A DNA stretch of 12,906 nucleotides. Source: an uncultured Ruminiclostridium sp. GTDB lineage: Bacteria; Bacillota; Clostridia; Oscillospirales; Ruminococcaceae. A program made the translations under genes and the position numbers. Each line of letters starts with the position of its first letter. Positions within the stretch are counted from its first letter, which is position 1. The notes under the pieces are model-generated. The model made no database searches, was not told the origin of the DNA, and saw only the letters and a list, made by a program, of their open reading frames with translations. The stretch is taken from positions 1 through 12,906 of the forward strand of contig CAJUFF010000073.1 in NCBI GenBank assembly GCA_910585505.1, given 5' to 3'. Below are positions 6,395 through 12,906 of this stretch, piece after piece.

Positions 6395-7143
6395 TGCTTG
6401 TTACTGTTGAAGGGATTGTTGTTGGGAAGCGGGATATAGGAGAAAATAACTGTTTTTTGGATATTCTGACGGATAAATACGGTGTTATTGAAGTGACCGC
6501 TCATGGAGTAAAGAAGGTTAACAGCAGGAATGCTCCGTCGGTGGGGTTGTTTTCGTATTCAAAATTTTGCTTTAATAAGACAAATCTTCACTATTCCATA
6601 AACAGTGCAGAACCAATATGCAGTTTTTTCGGATTGTCTTCCGATCTGAAAAAATTCAGTCTTGCCGTATATCTTGCCGACATAATAAAATACACCTCCA
6701 CCGCCGAGCAAAATGGGGAGGATATTCTTCGCTTTTTCGCAATAACGCTTTACAGACTTGAAAGAGAAAACTCTGACTGTGAGATAATAAAGGGGGCTTT
6801 TGAGTTCAGGGTAGCTTCAATGTTGGGTTTTCTGCCGGATCTGAGAGCATGTCGTGAATGTGGAAGATATCTTAACGGGCAAATGTATTTTTCTTTAGAA
6901 AAAAACAATCTTATATGCGGGGAATGCGTGGAAGAGTCGGAGGAAGATGAGGAGCTTAAGCCGCTTTTGCCGGATCTTTTGCATGCAATGCGGTTTGTGC
7001 TGTATTCTTCCGCGAAAAAGCTGTACGGTTTTACCCTTAAAGGTGAAACAAGAGCGGAATTTTCGGTTTTTGCGGAAGAATACCTGCTCGCGCAGCTTGG
7101 AAGAGGCTTTAAAACATTGGATTATTATAAAAATTTACGGTAA
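6394..7143 (+). CDS. recO: DNA repair protein RecO
   Basis: RecO anneals single strands and helps RecR load RecA in the RecFOR pathway. The 249-residue product starts with the N-terminal OB-fold pattern (VEGIVVGKRDIGENNCFLDIL, residues 5-25, with the typical TDKYG after it). It carries the zinc-type cysteine set C153, C156, C175 and C178 and ends in the usual short helical tail. The start codon overlaps the era stop (TGATG), indicating translational coupling; a weak GGGAG lies about 9-11 bases upstream within era. It is followed by mutS2 after 44 bases. The era-recO linkage is a standard Firmicutes arrangement. Confidence 0.94.
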   Translation: MLVTVEGIVVGKRDIGENNCFLDILTDKYGVIEVTAHGVKKVNSRNAPSVGLFSYSKFCFNKTNLHYSINSAEPICSFFGLSSDLKKFSLAVYLADIIKYTSTAEQNGEDILRFFAITLYRLERENSDCEIIKGAFEFRVASMLGFLPDLRACRECGRYLNGQMYFSLEKNNLICGECVEESEEDEELKPLLPDLLHAMRFVLYSSAKKLYGFTLKGETRAEFSVFAEEYLLAQLGRGFKTLDYYKNLR

Positions 7144-7187
7144 AAACAGTTTTGTAGAGTTGTATAAAGAAAAGGAATATTCATAAA

Positions 7188-9566
7188 ATGAAAAAAGAAT
7201 ATATTAAATTGGAACTTGACAAAGTTCTCGCGCTTCTTTCGGAGGAAGCGTGGAGTAATGAATGCAGGGAACAGTGTCTTGAAATCGAACCTGTTTTTGA
7301 TTTGGAGGAATGCGGAAAGCTGCTCCGCAAAACCGACGACGCTTTTGTTTTGTCTGGAAAATTCGGTACCCCACGTTTCAGCAATATAAAAAATGTATGC
7401 GGAAGCGTAAAAAGGGCGTCGGACGGAGCCGTGCTTTCTTTAAGGGAGCTGTTGGATGTTGCTGCGGTGTTAAGGGAAATATCCGGTCTTTGCTCATGGT
7501 ATTCCCAGTGTTCGGGAACGGAAAGCAGTCTTAACGAGTACTTTGATCTACTTGTTCCCGATAAAAGCTTAGAAGAAGCTATTGACAACGCCATTCTTTC
7601 GGAGGAAGAGATTTCCGACAGCGCAAGTCCGGAGCTGTCCCGTATACGCCGGTCGATTGCCCGTCAGGGAGCAAGCATAAGGGAGCAGCTCAACAAGCTG
7701 ATAAAAAACAAGGATACTCAGAAATATCTTCAGGAAAGCTTGATAACCCAGCGCGACGGACGTTTTGTGGTACCTGTAAAAGTTGAGCATAAAAGTGAGA
7801 TAAACGGCCTTGTACATGACGTATCCTCCAGCGGCGCCACACTTTTTATCGAACCGATAAGCGTTGTTGAAGCGAATAATGAGATACGTGTGCTTGAAGC
7901 GCAGGAGCAGGCGGAAATCGAGCGTATAATAAGAAGCTTAAGCGGACGGGTTGGTGAGCGCGCCGAAGATATCAGAACGGGGTATGAAAACGCTTTAAAA
8001 TTGGAGCTTTTTTTTGCTAAGGCCAATCTTGGCGCTAAAATGAAGGCTTCCTCGCCAGAGCTTACGGAACAGCCTATGTTGTTTTTAAACAAAGCCAGGC
8101 ATCCTCTCCTTGACAGGGATACCGCTGTACCTGTTACAATTGAGTTGGGAACGAATTATAGCTGTCTTATAATCACCGGCCCCAATACCGGAGGCAAGAC
8201 AGTTTCTGTAAAAACCGCCGGGCTGCTCACGCTTATGACAATGTGCGGTCTTATGATCCCCGTATCCGACGGCAGCAAGGTGGGCATTTTCTCGGATATA
8301 CGGGTGGACATAGGAGACGAACAGAGCATAGAGCAGAGTTTATCCACGTTCTCATCTCATATGAATAATATAATCAGTATTTTAAAAAGCTGTGGATCAA
8401 AGTCGTTGATTCTTTTGGACGAACTGGGTTCGGGCACCGATCCGGTGGAAGGCGCGGCTTTGGCGGTTTCCGTGCTTAAAACGCTAAAAAACAACGGTTG
8501 CTTTATAATTGCCACCACTCACTATCAGGAGGTAAAAATGTTTGCTCTTGAAGAGACGGGGGTTGAAAATGCCTGCTGCGAATTCGACGTTGCTACTTTA
8601 AAACCAACATATAAGCTTATAATCGGTGTTCCGGGAAAATCAAACGCTTTTGCTATCGTAAAACGCTTGGGAATGAGCGAGGATATAATAAAGAGCGCCG
8701 AGGCTCTTGTCAGCGATGAAAATAAGCATTTTGAAAGGGTCGTTGAAGATCTGGAAAAATCGAGACAGGAACTTGAACAGCTAAAGGCTGATATATCCGA
8801 AGAAAAGAAAAAGACAAAGCAGCTTGCGGAACAGATCGAAAAGGAAAGGATCGAAGCGGAAAAGGCAAAGGAATTTGAGATTTCCAAGGCGCGGGAAAAG
8901 GCGCTGAGTATTGTGGAGGAGGTGCGTTTTGAAGCGGATCTTCTTATGGAAAATCTTGAAAAGCTGCGCAAGGAGAAGGAAGCGGCGGATTTTGCGGAAA
9001 AGGTTAAAAGTTCACGTTCAAAGGTGAATACCGCTTTGAATAAAATGTACGATACCGCCAATCCCGTTTCCGAAAGAAAAACCGACAACTATAAACTGCC
9101 GCGTCCGCTGAAGCTGAATGACAGGGTAAGACTTACCGATATTGACAAGATTGGGACTTTGGTTTCTTTGCCGGATAATTCGGGAAATTGTTTCGTAATG
9201 GTGGGAATACTAAGAACAAAAACCAACGTAAGCAATTTGAAATTGGAGGAGGAAAAGAAAAACACTTCCGCTCCGGTAAAGGGAAGTGTAAAAAAACAGA
9301 TTCAATCAAACGCCACCAGAAGCTCCGGTATGGAAGTAGACATAAGAGGAAAAACCGCCGACGAGGGTATTATGGATGTGGAAAGTTTTTTGGATAGCTG
9401 TATCCTAAGCGGTCTGAAAATAGTAACAATTATTCACGGAAAGGGAACCGGTGTTTTAAGAGAAGCTGTGCATCGTTATCTTAAGCAGTGTAAGTTTGTT
9501 AAAAGTTACCGCCTCGGCGTTTACGGCGAAGGAGAGGCGGGAGTTACTGTAGTTGAGTTAAAATAA
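7188..9566 (+). CDS. mutS2: MutS2 ATPase with Smr domain
   Basis: The 792-residue product has the standard MutS2 plan, lacking the MutS mismatch-recognition domain. The core and clamp regions (about 1-300) are followed by an ABC-type ATPase with Walker A GPNTGGKT (331-338), the STFSSHM stretch (386-392) and Walker B LILLDELGSGTDP (407-419). A highly charged coiled coil follows (about 510-605), then a KOW-like beta segment (about 643-685) and a C-terminal Smr domain (716-792) with DIRGK and HGKGTG (750-755). In Bacillus MutS2 binds collided ribosomes and splits them; in Helicobacter and Thermus it has been linked to suppressing recombination. AAAGGA lies about 11 bases before the ATG. It is the last gene of the plus-strand run, directly after recO. 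Confidence 0.96.
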   Translation: MKKEYIKLELDKVLALLSEEAWSNECREQCLEIEPVFDLEECGKLLRKTDDAFVLSGKFGTPRFSNIKNVCGSVKRASDGAVLSLRELLDVAAVLREISGLCSWYSQCSGTESSLNEYFDLLVPDKSLEEAIDNAILSEEEISDSASPELSRIRRSIARQGASIREQLNKLIKNKDTQKYLQESLITQRDGRFVVPVKVEHKSEINGLVHDVSSSGATLFIEPISVVEANNEIRVLEAQEQAEIERIIRSLSGRVGERAEDIRTGYENALKLELFFAKANLGAKMKASSPELTEQPMLFLNKARHPLLDRDTAVPVTIELGTNYSCLIITGPNTGGKTVSVKTAGLLTLMTMCGLMIPVSDGSKVGIFSDIRVDIGDEQSIEQSLSTFSSHMNNIISILKSCGSKSLILLDELGSGTDPVEGAALAVSVLKTLKNNGCFIIATTHYQEVKMFALEETGVENACCEFDVATLKPTYKLIIGVPGKSNAFAIVKRLGMSEDIIKSAEALVSDENKHFERVVEDLEKSRQELEQLKADISEEKKKTKQLAEQIEKERIEAEKAKEFEISKAREKALSIVEEVRFEADLLMENLEKLRKEKEAADFAEKVKSSRSKVNTALNKMYDTANPVSERKTDNYKLPRPLKLNDRVRLTDIDKIGTLVSLPDNSGNCFVMVGILRTKTNVSNLKLEEEKKNTSAPVKGSVKKQIQSNATRSSGMEVDIRGKTADEGIMDVESFLDSCILSGLKIVTIIHGKGTGVLREAVHRYLKQCKFVKSYRLGVYGEGEAGVTVVELK

Positions 9567-9621
9567 TTTATTATTTAAACACGTCCCCATATACACGTGT
9601 CATTTATATGCGGACGGGTTT

Positions 9622-9641
9622 ACACTATTTGCAAATAGTGT
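9622..9641. repeat. 20-bp perfect palindrome between convergent genes
   Basis: ACACTATTTGCAAATAGTGT reads identically on both strands. It lies 55 bases after mutS2 and 55 bases before the tsaD stop. As RNA it could form an 8-bp stem with a TGCA loop. On the plus strand only TTTC follows, and on the minus strand AAACC, so it is at best a weak terminator for mutS2. Perfect symmetry also suits a dimeric protein binding site, although its place between convergent 3' ends argues against a promoter operator. Confidence 0.6.
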
Positions 9642-9696
9642 TTCGGGTATGATTCTTAGTTAATCTACTTGTTAATGGATTTATTGATAATCAGTA

Positions 9697-10695
9697 TTAT
9701 AATTTTAAACTTGCCACCGCATTCAAAGAGCTGTCCGCAATGTTTCCCGCGAGATATTCGTAATAAGCCTGACTTCCTATCATGGCGGCGTTGTCTCCGC
9801 AAAGCGAAATCGGAGGAATGTATAGCTTCATATCGTGGAGATCTGCCTGCTTAGTCAACATTTCCCTGAGTCCGCTGTTGGCGGCAACTCCGCCGGCTAA
9901 TGCTATTGTTTTATATCCATTGTCCAAAGCGGCTCTTATAAATTTTGAGGTGAGTATATCGCACGCGGTGTGCTGAAAGCTTGCCGCAAGATCGTTTACG
10001 TTTATATCTTCTCCTTTTTGTTCGGCGTTGTGAACAAGATTTATTACCGCAGTTTTAAGTCCGGAAAAGCTGAAATCGTAAGGTTTTTCGGTTTTTGGTA
10101 TCGGCAGCTTATAGCGTTTGCTGTCTCCAAGTTTGGCGGCTTTATCAACGTGAATTCCTCCGGGATAGGGAAAGCCTATTGAACGCGCCGCTTTGTCGAA
10201 AGCTTCCCCCGCCGCATCGTCAAGGGTCTTGCCGATGGTTTCAAACTTAGTGTAATCATTTACCTTAATGATATGGGAATGTCCTCCGCTTGCAACCAGG
10301 CACAAATAAGGCGGCTCAAGCTCACTGTGAGCTATATAGTTTGCTGCGATATGCCCCTTTATATGATGTACGGGAATAAGGGGCTTGTTTATTGCCAGCG
10401 CAAGGCTTTTGGCAAAATTCACTCCCACAAGCAGGGCGCCTATAAGCCCCGGAGCGTAGGTAACTGCGACAGCGTCACAGTCGGAAAGTCTGAGTCCCGC
10501 TTGTAATAGCGCTTCGTCGCATACCCCTGCTATATTTTCACAATGCCTTCTCGAAGCTATTTCGGGCACAACTCCACCGTAAAGCTTATGTTCGTCTATC
10601 TGAGTAGCCACTATGCTTGAAACGATCTTCCGGCCGTTTTCTATCACTGCGCAGGCGGTTTCATCGCAGGAGGATTCTATCGCGAGTATTTTCAT
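9697..10695 (-). CDS. tsaD: tRNA t6A transferase subunit TsaD
   Basis: TsaD transfers threonylcarbamoyl from threonylcarbamoyl-AMP to A37 of ANN-decoding tRNAs, working with TsaB and TsaE. The 332-residue product starts with the canonical MKILAIESSCDETA. It has the metal-binding histidines H111 and H115 in HHIKGH, SGGHS (136-140), the KTLDDAAGEAFDK stretch (156-168), GGVAAN (268-273) and CGDNAAM with D301 (299-305). All are family hallmarks. AAAGGA lies 13 bases before the ATG, longer than ideal, but the start fits the family. The gene stands alone behind its own strong promoter, while in Bacillus it follows tsaE, tsaB and rimI, none of which is in the window. Its 3' end faces mutS2. Confidence 0.97.
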   Translation of the reverse strand: MKILAIESSCDETACAVIENGRKIVSSIVATQIDEHKLYGGVVPEIASRRHCENIAGVCDEALLQAGLRLSDCDAVAVTYAPGLIGALLVGVNFAKSLALAINKPLIPVHHIKGHIAANYIAHSELEPPYLCLVASGGHSHIIKVNDYTKFETIGKTLDDAAGEAFDKAARSIGFPYPGGIHVDKAAKLGDSKRYKLPIPKTEKPYDFSFSGLKTAVINLVHNAEQKGEDINVNDLAASFQHTACDILTSKFIRAALDNGYKTIALAGGVAANSGLREMLTKQADLHDMKLYIPPISLCGDNAAMIGSQAYYEYLAGNIADSSLNAVASLKL

Positions 10696-10818
10696 AATTT
10701 TTCAGGTTTCCTTTATTATCAATGTTTTTAGCATAAATTTTCCGGGTCTCTTGTTAGTAAATATATTGTATGTAACAACTTATTTATATTATAAAACTAA
10801 AGCTAAATAATTAAAATT

Positions 10819-10847
10819 ATTATAGCATTTTTATACATCATTGTCAA
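10819..10847 (-). promoter_or_regulatory. Consensus sigma-A promoter for tsaD
   Basis: On the minus strand TTGACA (10847-10842) and TATAAT (10824-10819) are both perfect hexamers with the ideal 17-base spacer. The predicted start near 10812 leaves a leader of about 115 bases before tsaD. I see no recognised riboswitch or terminator in that leader. This is the best promoter sequence in the window and implies strong vegetative expression. Confidence 0.85.
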
Positions 10848-10971
10848 TTATTAAAATCCGAAAATTTATCTATATATTTTCACTATTCCTGTTTCTTTTT
10901 GTTTAGTTACATCAAATTTTGTTAAAATATACAAATTCTTTTGTCATTCAAAAAATAATTTTATTTTGGAC

Positions 10972-11000
10972 TTGCACTCATAATATAAATGTGATAAAAT
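10972..11000 (+). promoter_or_regulatory. Sigma-A extended -10 promoter for EAL-HDOD gene
   Basis: TAAAAT (10995-11000) is preceded by TG one base upstream (10992-10993), an extended -10. TTGCAC (10972-10977) lies 17 bases upstream as a partial -35. Transcription would begin near 11007, about 30 bases before the gene. No c-di-GMP riboswitch fold was recognised in the spacer, and the leader is too short to hold one. Confidence 0.6.
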
Positions 11001-11038
11001 AAAATAAATAGCGATTTAAATTATAGGACGGTGACAAA

Positions 11039-12253
11039 ATGAACAGCTATTTTGCCAAGCAGCCGATTCTTGATTTAGACGGCGAAACCTATGGATATGA
11101 ATTATTATACAGAAACAATACGGGAACACGTTCCTATGACGGCATTGACGGGGATAAATCCACTGCGGGCGTAATAAACAGCGTATTTTTTGAAGATAAT
11201 TACAATAAAGTGCTTCATGGAAAAATGGCCTTTTTGAATTTTACCGAAAATTTACTTCTTGAAAAAACCGCTCTTCTTCTGCCAAAAGAACAGGTAGTTA
11301 TTGAGATCTTGGAAAGCGTAATTGCGTCGGACGAAATATTAGAACGGTGTGCTGAGCTTATTGAAAGCGGGTATATTATTGCTCTTGACGATTATGTGTA
11401 TTCTTACCAAACCGCCCCTTTGCTTGATTATTGCGATATAGTAAAGATTGATTTCAGAATCGACAAGGACGATATTGAATATACGGCTTCAAGATGCAGA
11501 GAACTGGGGAAAATAATACTTGCCGAAAAAATTGAGACAAATAAGGAAGCGGAATACGCAAAAAGCTTAGGCTGTACGCTTATGCAGGGGTATTATTTTG
11601 CTCAGCCGTTTATAATGGTAGGAAATGCCTACAGTCCCATGGCGGTAACTTTCTCCCGGCTTATAACCGCGCTTCGGAAAAAAGACGACGCAGATATTGA
11701 CGAACTTACCGAAATATTGTCCCGTGATCCTTTTATGACTGCCAAGCTGCTTCATCTTGTAAATGCAATACGCTCAGACATGTCATCTCACATAAGTTCC
11801 GTAAAACAGGCTTTGGTGATGATCGGAATACGAAAGCTAAATGACTGGATATACCTTTTGGGACTGCAAAGCCTTTCACCCGGCGAACCGGAGGAAAGAG
11901 TAAAGGAGGCGCTTTTCAGAGCGTTTTTTTGCAGCAGTGTTTGCAATTTAATATACAGTGATACTAAGGTGTCTGATGAAATGTATCTAATGGGATTAAT
12001 GTCCGTTGTAGTAGTGCATCATGATGAGGACACGCTTGATGAAATGGGGCTCTCGAAGAGTATAAAAGAAGCCCTTATGGACAGAAAGGGTTTTTACGGT
12101 GATGTTTTTACTCTTGTGATCAATTATGAACAGGCTAACTGGAGTGGAGTCGATGTGTTTGTGGAAAAATACGGAATCGATTCCGATACTTTGTATAACA
12201 TATACATGGAATGTTCAAAAAAAGTTGACGGTATATTTGAACTTCTGATATAA
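11039..12253 (+). CDS. EAL-HDOD domain signalling protein (YuxH type)
   Basis: The 404-residue product has an N-terminal EAL domain (about 1-195) and a C-terminal HDOD domain (about 205-400), with no membrane segment. The EAL counterpart residues include E21 in YELLYR, N67 in FLNF, E89 in IEILES, D117-D118, K136 in KID, E163 and E166 in LAEKIE, and Q183 in QGYYF. The loop after DD, normally DFGxGxSS, is DDYVYSYQ, as in many proteins of this family, several of which do not hydrolyse c-di-GMP. HDOD is visible in LSRDPFMTAKLLHLVNA (227-243) and SSVKQALVMIGIRKLNDW (253-270). HDOD is an HD-like fold without catalytic residues, often a signalling or protein-interaction module. The ATG follows AGGACGGTGA. 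The gene is monocistronic with its own promoter and terminator. Catalysis versus c-di-GMP binding cannot be decided here. Confidence 0.92.
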   Translation: MNSYFAKQPILDLDGETYGYELLYRNNTGTRSYDGIDGDKSTAGVINSVFFEDNYNKVLHGKMAFLNFTENLLLEKTALLLPKEQVVIEILESVIASDEILERCAELIESGYIIALDDYVYSYQTAPLLDYCDIVKIDFRIDKDDIEYTASRCRELGKIILAEKIETNKEAEYAKSLGCTLMQGYYFAQPFIMVGNAYSPMAVTFSRLITALRKKDDADIDELTEILSRDPFMTAKLLHLVNAIRSDMSSHISSVKQALVMIGIRKLNDWIYLLGLQSLSPGEPEERVKEALFRAFFCSSVCNLIYSDTKVSDEMYLMGLMSVVVVHHDEDTLDEMGLSKSIKEALMDRKGFYGDVFTLVINYEQANWSGVDVFVEKYGIDSDTLYNIYMECSKKVDGIFELLI

Positions 12254-12380
12254 AATAATAACCTCTCTTCACAAATTTTGCCGAAAAGACGAGGGCAATA
12301 TCTTGCGATGACAGGTAGTAAACATAAAAGCTATTGTAAAAAAGGTAATTTTGAAAACGCTGTTGAAAACCTTAAAAGAG

Positions 12381-12406
12381 AAGGAAGCCTGAAAAAAGGC
12401 TTCCTT
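12381..12406 (+). terminator. Intrinsic terminator after the EAL-HDOD gene
   Basis: AAGGAAGCC (12381-12389) pairs with GGCTTCCTT (12398-12406) around an 8-base A-rich loop. It is followed by a T/A-rich run ending in TTTTT. On the minus strand the same stem is followed by a partial T-run (CTCTTTT), so it can also serve the XRE gene coming from the right. The rest of 12254-12460 shows nothing else I can support. Confidence 0.85.
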
Positions 12407-12460
12407 TATTATAATAATTTTTATATAGGTTACCCTTTGCGGTAAGAAAAATTTAAAGCG

Positions 12461-12862
12461 TTAGTTGTTATTACTGTCATTGGTTATAGCGTCAAAATAA
12501 ATTTCCGAAAGGCAATTGAACAGTGATTTTTTATCCCTGGCAATCAATCCTCTTCCGTTAAAGATTCTTCTTGCGTCTTTCAAAAGATCCATAGCTCTGT
12601 CGATATCTTCACTCGCTTCGGATGCATTATGTAAAAATCTTTCCTCGCTGTCCAAAATAAGGCTTTGATTTTCATCCAATAAGAAATCTCTGCCGACTTC
12701 AAGCTCGTCGCAGATTTTTTTCATTATTATATCTCGTGGATTTCTCGCACCGGAAAGATAATTTGCGAGAGCGCGGTAGGTAATCCCCAGTTTATCCGCA
12801 AACTCGGTTTTTTTCCAGTTTTTTCTTCTTAAAAGTATCTCAACCTTATCACTGAAGTTCAA
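12461..12862 (-). CDS. XRE-family transcriptional regulator
   Basis: The 133-residue product has an N-terminal Cro/CI-type helix-turn-helix (about 5-62), with KTEFADKLG (18-26) and the recognition helix TYRALANYLSG (28-38). The remaining 70 residues are helical and acidic. The C-terminal segment GLIARDKKSLFNCLSEIYFDA (105-125) resembles tails I recall on many Oscillospiraceae XRE regulators of unknown function. The start is a TTG at 12862, preceded on the minus strand by the purine-rich AGGAAGGGGAAG about 7 bases away; no ATG fits better. The target is unknown: neither neighbour in the window is an obvious partner, and its own promoter lies at or beyond the window edge, where AGTG is repeated three bases apart (about 12890-12900). 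It may autoregulate. Confidence 0.88.
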   Translation of the reverse strand: MNFSDKVEILLRRKNWKKTEFADKLGITYRALANYLSGARNPRDIIMKKICDELEVGRDFLLDENQSLILDSEERFLHNASEASEDIDRAMDLLKDARRIFNGRGLIARDKKSLFNCLSEIYFDAITNDSNNN

Positions 12863-12906
12863 TTTTAACTTCCCCTTCCTTTTTAAAAAACACTGTTCAC
12901 TTAATA

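Noticed and set aside
8525..9088. 187-codon open frame on the minus strand
   Set aside because: It lies wholly antisense to the MutS2 coiled coil and is a shadow of its Glu/Lys-rich codons, with Ser/Phe-rich low-complexity translation.
9579..9600. 6-bp hairpin ACACGT/ACGTGT after mutS2
   Set aside because: The stem is short, the loop is 10 bases and there is no U-tract; a chance match is likely.
11000..11020. Sigma-D-like -10 (GCGATTT) before the EAL-HDOD gene
   Set aside because: No TAAA -35 at the required 15-base spacing; the sigma-A extended -10 fits better.
10860..11038. Possible c-di-GMP riboswitch upstream of the EAL-HDOD gene
   Set aside because: The predicted leader is only about 30 bases, and no GEMM-type conserved core is recognisable in the AT-rich spacer.
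12308..12445. 45-codon plus-strand frame
   Set aside because: It reads straight through the terminator hairpin at 12381-12406 and has no properly spaced ribosome site.
1..12906. CRISPR array, prophage, transposase, tRNA or rRNA gene
   Set aside because: No regularly spaced repeats, integrase/transposase motifs, tRNA cloverleaf or rRNA sequence were seen on either strand.

Overview
The window looks like a chromosomal segment of a spore-forming, AT-rich member of the Clostridia, probably a gut Oscillospiraceae/Ruminococcaceae-type organism. The basis is gene content and order: yqfC, yqfD, phoH, ybeY, dgkA, era and recO run in the order familiar from Firmicutes. A YlbJ-type sporulation membrane protein, MutS2, a Gram-positive-type short DgkA and an XRE regulator with a clostridial-looking C-terminus add to this. 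Placement below class level is inference.

Layout. Positions 1-362 are very AT-rich and hold no convincing gene, but contain a promoter-like sequence, a small hairpin and a 16-bp perfect inverted repeat. Positions 363-587 (minus) hold a 74-codon frame in a locally GC-richer, structured patch that overlaps the 3' end of ylbJ (559-1641, minus). ylbJ is divergent from yqfC-yqfD (1760-3207, plus). A sigma-E-like promoter precedes yqfC, so both sides of this divergent junction are sporulation genes. A weak hairpin and an extended -10 promoter at 3216-3251 separate yqfCD from a housekeeping run: phoH, ybeY, dgkA, era, recO, mutS2 (3303-9566). Compared with Bacillus, pgpH/yqfF is missing between phoH and ybeY, and cdd is missing between dgkA and era. 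A 20-bp perfect palindrome lies between mutS2 and the convergent gene tsaD (9697-10695, minus). tsaD has a textbook sigma-A promoter in a 343-bp divergent spacer, whose other side drives a monocistronic EAL-HDOD gene (11039-12253, plus) ended by a good terminator. An XRE-type regulator (12461-12862, minus, TTG start) closes the window.

How the genes fit together. YlbJ, YqfC and YqfD belong to the mother-cell sporulation programme. YbeY and Era both act in 16S rRNA maturation and 30S assembly, and a PhoH-family ATPase is their usual neighbour. DgkA recycles undecaprenol for the cell envelope. RecO serves recombinational repair, and MutS2 serves ribosome-collision rescue and/or recombination control. 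TsaD makes the t6A modification of tRNAs that read ANN codons. The EAL-HDOD protein belongs to the c-di-GMP family of signalling proteins.

Most of the window is conserved core genome, and I see no defence system, prophage or CRISPR array. The most unusual observation is that YbeY, normally a soluble endoribonuclease, carries an N-terminal predicted transmembrane anchor translated from a strong ribosome binding site. The second is the candidate dispersed element at about 180-590, which shares a 20-bp sequence with the phoH-ybeY gap where pgpH is absent.
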